Shown one piece after another: positions 1-7,607 of a DNA stretch of 64,000 nucleotides. Source of the stretch: Paenibacillus sp. FSL W8-0186 (lineage in GTDB: Bacteria > Bacillota > Bacilli > Paenibacillales > Paenibacillaceae); NCBI RefSeq assembly GCF_037969765.1, contig NZ_CP150207.1, positions 4,885,001-4,949,000 on the forward strand. The letters run 5' to 3'. The notes beneath the pieces are model-generated. The model was not told the DNA's origin, ran no database searches, and was given only the letters and a program-made list of their open reading frames with translations. Both the position numbers and the translations under genes were made by a program. The stretch's first letter is position 1; every line of letters starts with the position of its first letter.

Positions 1-439
1 CGAATTGCAGACCGTAGGCAGCGGCGATCAGAATAGCCGGAATTTCTATAATGCCATGCGGCAGCAAGCCCTTTACAATCAATTCGAACATGTCTGCCCC
101 TTGGGCCGATGTCTCGCGAACCAGGTATCCAAGCACCATTCCGTTCATCACCAGGAACACGACGGGCATAAAACCGAAGAACGCGCCGAGGCCGATAACC
201 AGCAAGCTTTTGATGGCATTGTTCAAGAAAATGAATATAAAGAAACTTAGCTCCGGCGAGGAAGACTGCGACAAAGTGCCGCTCACCTCACGTAGTGCAT
301 GAATTTGTGGCTTCAGCATGGCGCCAAGATAGTCCGAATATACATTGCCAAGCACAATTCCGGCAACGAACAACGTCAGTGAAACAAGCAGCATTTTCCG
401 ATAATGGGCCAAATCTTGAATAAAACAACGAAAAGACAT
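1..439 (-). CDS. SpoIIM/DUF95-family membrane protein (partial, C-terminus off the left edge)
   Basis: The first 146 residues are visible; the gene leaves the window on the left. The ATG at 439 follows an AGGAGGT ribosome site at 444-450. A hydrophobic helix at residues 16-33 is followed by a soluble loop and then a long hydrophobic Gly-rich stretch (64-110). The motif PHGIIEIPA (127-135) is typical of the SpoIIM/DUF95 family. B. subtilis SpoIIM works with SpoIID and SpoIIP in septal wall remodelling during engulfment, but the family also has non-sporulation members. Being divergent from pdaB in a sporulation cluster favours a spore role; whether it is the true engulfment SpoIIM cannot be decided from this fragment. 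Confidence 0.82.
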   Translation of the reverse strand, partial: MSFRCFIQDLAHYRKMLLVSLTLFVAGIVLGNVYSDYLGAMLKPQIHALREVSGTLSQSSSPELSFFIFIFLNNAIKSLLVIGLGAFFGFMPVVFLVMNGMVLGYLVRETSAQGADMFELIVKGLLPHGIIEIPAILIAAAYGLQF

Positions 440-492
440 AAATACCTCCTAGTGCTGTCTCTGATGTTTTCCTCTAAAGCGGACGAGAACGG

Positions 493-522
493 TTATATTC
501 GCAAAAGGTACGAGCATATATT
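493..522 (+). promoter_or_regulatory. Candidate sigma-E promoter of pdaB
   Basis: TTATATT (493-499), a 15-bp spacer and CATATATT (515-522) fit the mother-cell sigma-E consensus (kmATATT, 14-15 bp, CATACAnT) with two mismatches. The expected transcript start lies about 35-40 bases before the pdaB ATG. Promoter identity is inferred from sequence only. Confidence 0.5.
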
Positions 523-566
523 GTAACAGCGGACAAATTTATTTTGAAACGAGAGGGGCTTAACTT

Positions 567-1376
567 ATGAATAATTTCTTCTACGTCCTCAACGGAAAAA
601 AGATCAAACGCTTCATGTTTGTATTTGCCGCGGCCCTGTTTGCAGCCGGTATCATCTATGTAGAGAAAGAAAATATTACGGTATTCTCCGAAGAGAGCAA
701 TCATTCGGCTATCTACAGCGTATCTACCGACAAGAAGGTCATTGCTCTCACCTTTGATATCAGCTGGGGGGATACAAGAACAGAGCCAATACTTCAGGTG
801 CTTAAAGATAAGGACGTGAAAAAAGCGACCTTCTTCCTCTCCTCCCCTTGGAGCAAAAGCCATCCCGAGCTCGTCAGGGCCATTCAGCAGCAAGGCTTTG
901 AAATCGGCAGCCATGGCCATAAGCACGTCAACTACAGCGGCCTTGAAGATGAAGAAATTAAGCGGCAGCTTACGACGGCTCATTCTATTTTAACCGATTT
1001 GACCGGAAAAGCACCTGCCTTGCTCCGGCTGCCGAACGGGGATTTTGATAAGCGCGTGCTAAAAATTGCCGACGAGCTTGGCTATAAAGTGATCCAGTGG
1101 GATACCGATTCGCAGGATTGGATGAACAAGGGCGTTCAAACGATCGTAAACCGCGTCGTCAGCAAAGCGCATCCCGGTGATATCGTTCTCTTTCATGCCA
1201 GCGATTCCGTTAAACAGACACATGAGGCGCTTCCAATCATTATCGACGAGCTCCGTAAAAAAGGATACGAATTCGTTACCGTCACCGACCTGCTCCAGGA
1301 AGCGGGCGTCAAAGGCGCTCAGGTGAGGGATCAGGCCTGGATACAGGAGCAAATCGACATCGCGGCAGGAATGTAA
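567..1376 (+). CDS. pdaB: Polysaccharide deacetylase PdaB (spore cortex/spore maintenance)
   Basis: A 269-residue membrane-anchored NodB-fold carbohydrate deacetylase. An N-terminal transmembrane segment spans residues 16-31. NodB motifs are visible: TFDIS (62-66), SHGHKH with the metal-binding His pair (116 and 120), RLPNG (154-158) and LFHAS (208-212). Motif 1 has TFDIS where active deacetylases have TFDDG, so one usual metal-binding Asp is absent; I recall the same feature in B. subtilis PdaB. PdaB is needed late in sporulation to keep spores stable. GAGAGGGGC lies just before the ATG. It is convergent with kbaA and divergent from the SpoIIM-family gene, with a sigma-E-like promoter upstream. 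Confidence 0.93.
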   Translation: MNNFFYVLNGKKIKRFMFVFAAALFAAGIIYVEKENITVFSEESNHSAIYSVSTDKKVIALTFDISWGDTRTEPILQVLKDKDVKKATFFLSSPWSKSHPELVRAIQQQGFEIGSHGHKHVNYSGLEDEEIKRQLTTAHSILTDLTGKAPALLRLPNGDFDKRVLKIADELGYKVIQWDTDSQDWMNKGVQTIVNRVVSKAHPGDIVLFHASDSVKQTHEALPIIIDELRKKGYEFVTVTDLLQEAGVKGAQVRDQAWIQEQIDIAAGM

Positions 1377-1434
1377 ACAGATGGCAGATGTAGCGGCACA
1401 AACAGCGGCATAAGGAAGACTTGTTGGCTTCATG

Positions 1435-1462
1435 GACTTCCGTTTTAACGGAGGTCTTTTTT
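1435..1462 (+). terminator. Rho-independent terminator of pdaB
   Basis: GACTTCCGTT, a TT loop and AACGGAGGTC form a 10-bp stem with one G-T pair, followed by TTTTTT. It lies 58 bases past the pdaB stop. Confidence 0.8.
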
Positions 1463-1473
1463 ATGGCTTGGAT

Positions 1474-1504
1474 AAAACAAAAAGCCCAGTATTCATACTG
1501 AGCT
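1474..1504 (-). terminator. Rho-independent terminator of kbaA
   Basis: On the minus strand AGCTCAGTAT, a GA loop and ATACTGGGCT form a 10-bp stem followed by TTTTTGTTTT. It lies just past the kbaA stop, back to back with the pdaB terminator. Confidence 0.8.
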
Positions 1505-1520
1505 TCTTCGCTTGCTTCTA

Positions 1521-2129
1521 TTATTGCGGGCTTTGCGCAGACCCTGCAGGAGCCGCAGGCTTTAATACTTTATGCAGGATTAGTATCTGATACGCATTGC
1601 ATGCCAAAAGCGGAGCAACGATCCATGCTGTCGCCGCATTAACTCCGATCTTAAGCACCCCGATCATTTCTACGATCGTCACGGCGATCATGAAGAACAA
1701 GGTTGGAATCCATGCTGTTCCATTGGTCAGCTTCGCCTTATAAAAAGCTACGGCACAAGCCACAATAAGTATAACCGCGCTAAGAACGATATCGGAGCCG
1801 CCCTGCCCTTCTCCTACAAACGTCCGGAAGAACATCAGCTCAAGCAGCGCAAGCGCGGTGAGCACGATTTGTACGTATTGCCAGGTTCTTCTGGTAAAAA
1901 CGCCTGTGCCCATGTAGTTGATCATCAAATAAGCAAAAAAGCCCATTTGGGAATATACGCTAACCATAATGCCTACCCCAAGCAAAATACCGACATTCAC
2001 CAAAAAATCCACCGCTCCGTTTAACTGCACGGTATCCGTCCATTGCAGGATTAGGCCTACGGCCAGCGATCCAACTGCTCCAACCAGCAAGGTGGTCCAG
2101 AACAAATAAAGCCAATTTTTCAAATTCAA
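1521..2129 (-). CDS. kbaA: KinB-signalling pathway activation protein KbaA
   Basis: A 202-residue polytopic membrane protein with about six hydrophobic helices (first at residues 5-28) and almost no soluble domain. Sequence character, length and the position between pdaB and gerD match KbaA of B. subtilis, which is required for the KinB kinase branch of the sporulation phosphorelay. The start is TTG at 2129, preceded by GGGGGTG eight bases upstream. It is transcribed away from gerD; an inverted repeat lies between the two genes. The biochemical activity of KbaA is not established. Confidence 0.87.
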   Translation of the reverse strand: MNLKNWLYLFWTTLLVGAVGSLAVGLILQWTDTVQLNGAVDFLVNVGILLGVGIMVSVYSQMGFFAYLMINYMGTGVFTRRTWQYVQIVLTALALLELMFFRTFVGEGQGGSDIVLSAVILIVACAVAFYKAKLTNGTAWIPTLFFMIAVTIVEMIGVLKIGVNAATAWIVAPLLACNAYQILILHKVLKPAAPAGSAQSPQ

Positions 2130-2155
2130 AACCTAACACCCCCACTAACGAATTA

Positions 2156-2178
2156 TTTTACCAACGATTCCGGTAAAA
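2156..2178. promoter_or_regulatory. Perfect inverted repeat between kbaA and gerD
   Basis: TTTTACC (2156-2162), nine bases, then GGTAAAA (2172-2178). It sits 27 bases upstream of kbaA and about 40 bases upstream of the gerD sigma-G-like promoter, where an operator could act. No binding protein is assigned. Confidence 0.35.
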
Positions 2179-2194
2179 CACCATGCTTTTCAAG

Positions 2195-2225
2195 GGGATA
2201 ATTCCTATTTCACGTCCGCATACTA
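2195..2225 (+). promoter_or_regulatory. Sigma-G-type promoter of gerD
   Basis: GGGATA (2195-2200), an 18-bp spacer and CATACTA (2219-2225). The -10 matches the forespore sigma-G consensus CATAmTA exactly and the -35 keeps the core GnATA pattern. B. subtilis gerD is a sigma-G gene, so the sequence and the known regulation agree. Confidence 0.7.
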
Positions 2226-2258
2226 CATACAGCGATCACGATGAAGGAGGAAGGAACC

Positions 2259-3050
2259 ATGAAACGGCTGAACTACCGATGGATGCTGTGCCTTATATGT
2301 GCTTGTATACTTCCGCTAACGGCTTGCGGTTCTGAACCGAGCTCCTCTTCTGCTCAGGGAGGGGGATACAAAGAGACGAAATCCATGATCATTGACATAC
2401 TTAAAACCGATGAAGGTAAAAAAGCCATTTACGAAGCGCTCAGCTCCCCGCCATCCGAAGGCGGAGGCGGACAATCGGGCGGAGGCGGAGGCTCCAGTTC
2501 CGGGGGGTCAGGCGGATCTTCTGGCGGGAGCGGGGGCTCTAGTTCCGGCGGGGGCGGCACGATGGGGATCAAAATGATCCTGCCAACCCAAACCTCGGAG
2601 CAGGTGAAAATGGCCGTCAAGGAAACAATCACCTCCCCGGAATACAAAAAAGAGTTCGAAAAGATTATGACCGACCCCAAATTCGCTGGCGATTTCGCCA
2701 AAGCGATCAATTCGCAGAACAAAGAACTGCATATGCAGTTGATCAAGGACCCGCAGTATCAGAAGTCTGTCAGCGAAATTATGAAATCGCCTGAGGTTAT
2801 GAAAATGTTCCTCGATCTTACCCAAACGCCCGATTTCCGCAAGCAGTCCATGACTGTCATGCAGGAAGCGATGCAAAGCCCGCTCTTCAAAATGGAAGTG
2901 ATGGATCTGCTCAAAACGGTGGTGCAGGAGCAGCTGCAGCCCAAGCTTGAAAAAGAATCTCCTTCCGGCAAAGGCGGTGCTGGCGGAAAAGGCGGCGGTG
3001 GCGGAAAAGGCGGCGAAGGCAACGGGGGCGGCGGAGGCGGAGGCTCCTAG
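2259..3050 (+). CDS. gerD: Spore germination lipoprotein GerD with two Gly-rich tracts
   Basis: A 263-residue lipoprotein. The upstream in-frame ATG at 2241 overlaps the AAGGAGG ribosome site, so ATG 2259 is chosen. A signal peptide ends in a lipobox with Cys23 (LTAC). Residues 110-225 are helical and resemble the GerD core that forms a trimeric rod in the inner spore membrane and is needed for germinosome clustering of nutrient receptors. Unlike the about 185-residue B. subtilis protein, it carries a Gly/Ser stretch at 67-100 and a Gly/Lys tail at 236-263. The upstream promoter is sigma-G-like. A bidirectional terminator is shared with salA. Confidence 0.9.
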   Translation: MKRLNYRWMLCLICACILPLTACGSEPSSSSAQGGGYKETKSMIIDILKTDEGKKAIYEALSSPPSEGGGGQSGGGGGSSSGGSGGSSGGSGGSSSGGGGTMGIKMILPTQTSEQVKMAVKETITSPEYKKEFEKIMTDPKFAGDFAKAINSQNKELHMQLIKDPQYQKSVSEIMKSPEVMKMFLDLTQTPDFRKQSMTVMQEAMQSPLFKMEVMDLLKTVVQEQLQPKLEKESPSGKGGAGGKGGGGGKGGEGNGGGGGGGS

Positions 3051-3077
3051 ACAATTAAATTTTCCTAGCTGCCATAA

Positions 3078-3106
3078 AATAAGACTGACCATCGGGTCAG
3101 TCTTTT
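3078..3106. terminator. Shared bidirectional terminator of gerD and salA
   Basis: AAGACTGACC (3081-3090), a four-base loop and GGTCAGTCTT (3095-3104), with T-rich sequence on both sides. The salA stop codon (3097-3099) lies inside the hairpin, so the structure serves two converging genes and overlaps coding sequence. Confidence 0.75.
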
Positions 3107-4218
3107 GCGTACTTATTGATAACCTGCAGGGCTATGTCATCATAGATCCGGCCAACTGTGCTGTCCTGCTTATACACGCAAGGCGAAAAGTCCGGTTCGG
3201 CCGGATGGTTGTCCGGAGCGCCAAGCGGAATTTGCGCCAGCAATCCAGTGTGCAGCGTCTCGGCAAGCCGCGCTCCGCCTCCCCGGCCAAAAATATAGTC
3301 CTTCTGGCCGCAGGCCGAACATTCGTAGTAAGCCATGTTCTCAATTACGCCCAGCACCTCGTGGTTCGTCTTCAGTGCCATCGCTCCGGCACGGGCCGCC
3401 ACGAAGGCAGCCGTGGCATGAGGCGTCGTCACGATGATTTCGCTGCTATGCGGAATCATTTGATGCACATCAAGCGCCACATCTCCTGTTCCCGGGGGCA
3501 GATCAAGCAGCACATAATCGAGCTCCCCCCAATCTACATCGCTAAAGAACTGGCGAAGCATCCTTCCCAGCATAGGCCCCCGCCAAATGACAGGATTATT
3601 CTCCTGAATAAAGAAGCCCATCGACATTACCTTTACGCCAAAGCGCTCGACAGGAATAATCGCCCCTTCATCCAAGCTAGGAACTTCTTCAATGCCCATC
3701 ATATCCGGAACACTGAAACCGTATATGTCCGCATCGATTAAGCCGACACGCTGTCCACGCCGGGCAAGCGCAACAGCCAAATTTACAGTAACAGTAGATT
3801 TGCCAACGCCGCCTTTGCCGCTGGCAATCGCAATGAACTTCACGCCGGACTTCGGATCCAGAATTGGCAGCTTCTCAAGGCCGGCAGCATGTCCTTTGCG
3901 CAGCACCTCCTCATCGGAAGGTTCTTTTCCCCCTGCTTCTCCCGGCTGCTCGCCCACAGCCTCTTCGCGCTCCCGCTCGGAAGCTTCCCGGAATCTCAAA
4001 TGAACATGACTGACGCCAGCATCCGCCAGACGGTCACGAATCTCCCGCTCCAGCAGCTTCTGCGTCTCCTCATCCTTCTCTAGGCAGACTACTGTTAGAG
4101 AGACACGATCTTCTTTCACCATCATATCGCGAATCCATTGCAGCTCAACCAAGCTTCGTTTCAGCTTCGGCTCGGCAATAGGGCGCAAGGCCGCTTGAAT
4201 ATGCTCCTTGGATAACAA
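3097..4218 (-). CDS. salA: Mrp/NBP35-family P-loop ATPase SalA
   Basis: A 373-residue cytoplasmic ATPase. Residues 1-80 form a DUF59/MIP18-like domain, followed by an acidic linker. The deviant Walker A KGGVGKS is at 135-141 with the ATPase motif DADIYG after it. Cys300 and Cys303 (CSAC) match the Fe-S binding pair of the Mrp/ApbC family. In B. subtilis the orthologue SalA lowers expression of the repressor ScoC, and relatives carry Fe-S clusters. TTG at 4218 is chosen because GAGGTG lies six bases upstream; the GTG at 4227 is inside that ribosome site. It sits between cwlD and gerD as in B. subtilis. Confidence 0.92.
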   Translation of the reverse strand: MLSKEHIQAALRPIAEPKLKRSLVELQWIRDMMVKEDRVSLTVVCLEKDEETQKLLEREIRDRLADAGVSHVHLRFREASEREREEAVGEQPGEAGGKEPSDEEVLRKGHAAGLEKLPILDPKSGVKFIAIASGKGGVGKSTVTVNLAVALARRGQRVGLIDADIYGFSVPDMMGIEEVPSLDEGAIIPVERFGVKVMSMGFFIQENNPVIWRGPMLGRMLRQFFSDVDWGELDYVLLDLPPGTGDVALDVHQMIPHSSEIIVTTPHATAAFVAARAGAMALKTNHEVLGVIENMAYYECSACGQKDYIFGRGGGARLAETLHTGLLAQIPLGAPDNHPAEPDFSPCVYKQDSTVGRIYDDIALQVINKYAKD

Positions 4219-4266
4219 TGACAGCACCTCGACTTCGTATCATATCGTGTAAATATGTATATTATA

Positions 4267-5037
4267 TCACTCTCCGCTCTTCTTTGCCCTTTTTCCCGTC
4301 TCTCCGGCGCTATATCTTAAAATGCCCTGATAAATCGAGGCCGCCACCTTCTGCTGGTACTGTTCGCTGCCGAGCATCGCCGCCTCCCCCGGATTGGATA
4401 AAAAACCGACTTCCACGAGCGCAGACGGGATTTTCAAAGCTTTCAGCAAATAAACGGATTTATCGTTTTGCTTCGCTACACGATCGCTGTTCTCCAAATT
4501 ACGTATCAGCTCATCTTGAATCAAGTAGGCCAAATCGTAGCTTTTTTCATCCTCCTTGGTAAAAAACGTCTGTGCTCCGCTCCATTTGCTGGAAGGGACG
4601 CTGTTCACATGAATGCTGATCAGCAGTTTGGCCTGCTTCTCTTTGATGAAGCGAACGCGGCGTTTTAGATCCTCGGTTTTGCGTTTGCTGTACCCTTTTG
4701 TTCCTGCATCGGCTAAATCTCGATCATCTTCCCGGGTCATGACGACAATTGCCCCGGCCTGCTGCAAATAGTCGCGCAGATAAAGAGCTACAGCCAGATT
4801 GATATCCTTCTCGATAAGCCCTTGCCGGCTTACGGCTCCCCCGTCCGGCCCGCCATGTCCGGCATCCAATGCTATAGTGACTCCGGCTAAAGGCAGACTC
4901 CAATAATTCCAGGCGTTCCTTGCCGGAACTTCGTATACCGCAATTCCCCATAGTAAGCCCAGCAAAACGAGGCCGAGCATCAGCTTTTTAATATGACCTA
5001 ATGAAATCCATAGCGTCACCTTATCCCTTGATCCCAT
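4267..5037 (-). CDS. cwlD: N-acetylmuramoyl-L-alanine amidase CwlD (cortex muramic-delta-lactam synthesis)
   Basis: A 256-residue Amidase_3 enzyme with a membrane anchor at residues 17-34. The zinc ligands and catalytic Glu are visible: His61 (DAGHGG), Glu76 (IEKDIN), His143 (SIHVNS) and Glu209 (VEVGF). CwlD removes the peptide from muramic acid so that PdaA can form the muramic-delta-lactam of spore cortex, the target of germination lytic enzymes. The start ATG has GGAGGTGG upstream, but that ribosome site is buried in a large hairpin that also looks like the terminator of sat, with a sporulation-type promoter inside (separate entries). Confidence 0.95.
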   Translation of the reverse strand: MGSRDKVTLWISLGHIKKLMLGLVLLGLLWGIAVYEVPARNAWNYWSLPLAGVTIALDAGHGGPDGGAVSRQGLIEKDINLAVALYLRDYLQQAGAIVVMTREDDRDLADAGTKGYSKRKTEDLKRRVRFIKEKQAKLLISIHVNSVPSSKWSGAQTFFTKEDEKSYDLAYLIQDELIRNLENSDRVAKQNDKSVYLLKALKIPSALVEVGFLSNPGEAAMLGSEQYQQKVAASIYQGILRYSAGETGKRAKKSGE

Positions 5038-5092
5038 AAAAAAGCCACCTCCGAACCCATATGATTCTAATCATCTATATGGGACGAGGTGG
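5038..5092 (-). terminator. sat terminator overlapping the cwlD ribosome site
   Basis: On the minus strand CCACCTC (5092-5086) pairs with GAGGTGG (5051-5045), and CCCATAT (5083-5077) with ATATGGG (5062-5056). TTTTTT (5043-5038) follows directly, then the cwlD ATG. It is a good terminator for the cysH-sat operon, and its descending arm is the Shine-Dalgarno sequence of cwlD. Confidence 0.7.
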
Positions 5093-5102
5093 ACAAATAT
5101 AC
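5073..5102 (-). promoter_or_regulatory. Candidate sporulation promoter of cwlD inside the sat terminator
   Basis: On the minus strand GTATATT (5102-5096), a 14-bp spacer and CATATAGAT (5081-5073) resemble a sigma-E promoter; sigma-G use is possible. A transcript starting near 5066 would lack the ascending hairpin arm and leave the cwlD ribosome site free. Confidence 0.4.
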
Positions 5103-5122
5103 CTCATATTCGATTTATGACA

Positions 5123-6292
5123 TTAAATAACGACCTGGTGGCTCATGCCCTCAATCAATACTTTCGCTACTTCTGGTCTCGTGAACTCTGGCGGCGGGCA
5201 TACACCATCGCGCAGCAAAGCTCTTACCTTCGTACCCGACAGCGTCAAATGCGCCTCTTTCGGATGCGGGCACGTCTTGTTTGAAGCCATGTTGCCGCAG
5301 GTCGTGCAGAAGAAGCTGTGCTCGAAGAAGAGTGGAGAAATCCCAAGCTCCTCCGGGGTAAAGTTCAGGAAGATTTCCTGTGCTTCATATGTTCCGTAAT
5401 AGTCGCCGACACCCGCATGATCACGGCCAACGATGAAGTGGGTGCAGCCGTAGTTTTTGCGGACCATAGCATGGAAAATCGCTTCCCGTGGTCCGGCATA
5501 ACGCATCGCGGCCGGGAACACGCCAAGGAAAGTACGATCCGCAGGATAATAATTGTCCAGCAGCGTAAGGTAACTCTTCATGCGCACGTCCGCCGGAACG
5601 TCATCCGACTTCGTTTCGCCGACCAACGGATTCAGGAACAATGCATCAACAATTTCCATCGCGCTCTTCTGAATATATTCATGCGCGCGGTGCACCGGGT
5701 TACGTGTCTGGAATCCGACCACGGTACGCCAGCCCTTCTCGGCAAATAAGCGCCGAGTTTCTGCTGGATCAAAGTAAAACTCGCCGAAGCGCTCCGGCTG
5801 CGGACGATTGAGCACCTGCACTGGTCCACCCACGTAATAAGGCGAACGTTCGAAAAGCTTAGCTACTCCCGGATGCTCCTTATCTTCCGTTTTGAATACA
5901 TTTCTCGCTTCCTCAGCCTGGTCCACTTTATAGACGCTCTCCACGTCAAGCAAGCCGTAGACGACGCCGTCTTGTTCCCCTACAAGCGCAACACGCTTGG
6001 AGATTTCCAGCTGCTGCGCCTGCTCCTCGCTCACGGACAAGGTAATCGGAATACTCCACACCGTACCGTCAGCGAGTCTCATCTTCTGGACCACGGATTC
6101 GTAATCTTCTTGATTCAAGAATCCTTCCAGCGGAGAAAAGGCTCCGACACCGATCAAATCCAAATCCGAAATCGTCCAGGCATTGATCGAAATTACCGGA
6201 AGGTCTTTAGCTAGCGTGAGTAATTCTTCTCTTTCCTTACCTGTCACAACCCGATTTACCAGTTTGCCACCATGTGGCAAAATTGCTGTCAT
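5123..6292 (-). CDS. sat: Sulfate adenylyltransferase (ATP sulfurylase)
   Basis: A 389-residue monofunctional ATP sulfurylase that makes adenosine 5'-phosphosulfate (APS) from ATP and sulfate. Signature motifs are [10 protein letters not shown] (195-204) and [12 protein letters not shown] (289-300); Cys329, Cys332 and Cys341 form a possible metal site. No APS-kinase domain is fused. ATG 6292 is chosen because GGGAG lies eight bases upstream; earlier in-frame ATGs at 6310 and 6298 overlap this site. It is the second gene of an operon with cysH, 35 bases downstream, and ends at the terminator overlapping cwlD. B. subtilis does not have these genes at this place. Confidence 0.96.
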   Translation of the reverse strand: MTAILPHGGKLVNRVVTGKEREELLTLAKDLPVISINAWTISDLDLIGVGAFSPLEGFLNQEDYESVVQKMRLADGTVWSIPITLSVSEEQAQQLEISKRVALVGEQDGVVYGLLDVESVYKVDQAEEARNVFKTEDKEHPGVAKLFERSPYYVGGPVQVLNRPQPERFGEFYFDPAETRRLFAEKGWRTVVGFQTRNPVHRAHEYIQKSAMEIVDALFLNPLVGETKSDDVPADVRMKSYLTLLDNYYPADRTFLGVFPAAMRYAGPREAIFHAMVRKNYGCTHFIVGRDHAGVGDYYGTYEAQEIFLNFTPEELGISPLFFEHSFFCTTCGNMASNKTCPHPKEAHLTLSGTKVRALLRDGVCPPPEFTRPEVAKVLIEGMSHQVVI

Positions 6293-6327
6293 CTCCATCT
6301 CTCCCTGCATATTGAATGTATATATTA

Positions 6328-7020
6328 TTATTTATGAAGTCCGCATTCGGTTTTATCCGTTCCTGACCAGCGTCCTGCCCGTGGATCTTCTCCCGGCATA
6401 ACTTGACGAGTACAATACTCGCAGCCGATGCTAGGATAATTCTGATCGTGCAGCGGATTGTATACCACATTGTTAGCCCGGATGTAGTCCCATACATCCT
6501 CCGAAGTCCAGCTAGCTATCGGATTGAATTTGACCAGCCCGAATTTCGTATCGTATTCCACTTTCTTCGCATTGGCGCGCGTTGGCGCCTGATCGCGCCG
6601 GATCCCCGTGATCCAGGCATCGTATCCGGACAATACCCGGGTCAAAGGCTCGACCTTGCGAATGTTACAGCAGGCATTCGGATCGCTTTTCCAGAGCTCT
6701 TCGCCGTGCTGAGCGGCTTGCTCCTCCGGCGTAATTAGGGGAGATACCCGCACGAATTCAAGATTGTACTTGGAAGCCATTTTATCGCGTGTTTCATAGG
6801 TTTCTTTAAAGTGGAAATCCGTGTCCAGATAGAAAATATCCGTCGACGGGCTGATCTTCTGCAGCATATCCACCAGCACGACATCCTCTGCACCGAAGCT
6901 GCACGCAAATGTAATATTCGGGAATGTCTGAACTGCCCAAGCGATAATCTCTTCAGGAGATGCGTTCTCGAACTCCTCTGCCTTAGTCTGAATCAACTGT
7001 TCTTTCTCCAATAAATTCAT
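6328..7020 (-). CDS. cysH: Assimilatory APS/PAPS reductase, Fe-S type
   Basis: A 230-residue reductase converting activated sulfate to sulfite. The PP-loop nucleotide region is near [10 protein letters not shown] (38-47). Cys117-Cys118 and Cys200/Cys203 form the CC...CxxC set that binds a [4Fe-4S] cluster, and the catalytic Cys226 lies in the tail motif ECGLH. By family rules the cluster cysteines mark enzymes that can use APS directly, and no APS kinase gene is in this operon. GAGGGGGA precedes the ATG. A strong sigma-A promoter lies 76 bases upstream and sat follows. Annotation as PAPS reductase is possible, but APS is the likelier substrate. Confidence 0.95.
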   Translation of the reverse strand: MNLLEKEQLIQTKAEEFENASPEEIIAWAVQTFPNITFACSFGAEDVVLVDMLQKISPSTDIFYLDTDFHFKETYETRDKMASKYNLEFVRVSPLITPEEQAAQHGEELWKSDPNACCNIRKVEPLTRVLSGYDAWITGIRRDQAPTRANAKKVEYDTKFGLVKFNPIASWTSEDVWDYIRANNVVYNPLHDQNYPSIGCEYCTRQVMPGEDPRAGRWSGTDKTECGLHK

Positions 7021-7095
7021 GGTTTTGTCCCCCTCGCAGCAAATTTACATAAACAAGGAAATATTCCTACTAATCAGATTTGAATTATAATTTAA

Positions 7096-7123
7096 AGTAT
7101 AGAACTTTTTAACAATAAGTCAA
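7096..7123 (-). promoter_or_regulatory. Sigma-A promoter of cysH-sat
   Basis: On the minus strand TTGACT (7123-7118), a 16-bp spacer and TATACT (7101-7096). Downstream, the palindrome GGAATATTTCC (about 7052-7062) could be part of a repressor site; the CymR sulfur regulon of Bacillus has GGAAT-containing sites, but the match is too partial to claim. Confidence 0.7.
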
Positions 7124-7135
7124 TATGAACGCAAG

Positions 7136-7170
7136 AAAAAAGCCCCTGGCCGATAAAGGCCAAGGGCTTT
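7136..7170 (-). terminator. Terminator of the rplM-rpsI operon
   Basis: On the minus strand AAGCCCTTGGCC and GGCCAGGGGCTT form a 12-bp stem with a six-base loop, followed by TTTTTC. It lies 25 bases past the rpsI stop. Confidence 0.9.
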
Positions 7171-7194
7171 CTTTCCTTGTTCTGCAAGGGAATA

Positions 7195-7587
7195 TTAACG
7201 TTTGGAGAATTGTGGCGCACGACGAGCAGCTTTAAGTCCGTATTTCTTACGCTCTTTCATACGTGGGTCACGAGTCAAGAAGCCTGCTTTCTTCAGTGCA
7301 GGACGGAATTCTGGATCTGCTTTGAGCAATGCACGGGAAATACCGTGGCGAATTGCTCCTGCTTGACCAGAGATACCTCCGCCGTGAGCGATAACGATCA
7401 CGTCGTAGTTAGTGCTTGTTTCTGTCAAGTTCAGCGGTTGTTTAACGATCAGTTTGAGTGTTTCCAAACCGAAGTAGTCATTGATATCACGTTTATTAAT
7501 GACAATGCGTCCTTCACCCGGTACAAGGCGAACACGAGCTACCGAATGTTTACGACGACCTGTCCCATAGTATTGTACTTGTGCCAT
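7195..7587 (-). CDS. rpsI: 30S ribosomal protein uS9
   Basis: 130 residues, the normal bacterial length. The protein begins [13 protein letters not shown] and ends in the conserved basic tail QFSKR, which in S9 reaches the P-site tRNA anticodon loop. GGGAGG lies eight bases before the ATG. It is co-transcribed with rplM 20 bases upstream, as in most bacteria, and followed by a strong terminator. Confidence 0.98.
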   Translation of the reverse strand: MAQVQYYGTGRRKHSVARVRLVPGEGRIVINKRDINDYFGLETLKLIVKQPLNLTETSTNYDVIVIAHGGGISGQAGAIRHGISRALLKADPEFRPALKKAGFLTRDPRMKERKKYGLKAARRAPQFSKR

Positions 7588-7607
7588 GAAACTGTCCTCC
7601 CTTTTAA

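Noticed and set aside
2508..3092. Minus-strand frame of 194 codons opposite gerD
   Set aside because: Its His/Phe/Leu-rich sequence is the complement of the gerD helical coding region; there is no ribosome site and gerD has a sigma-G promoter.
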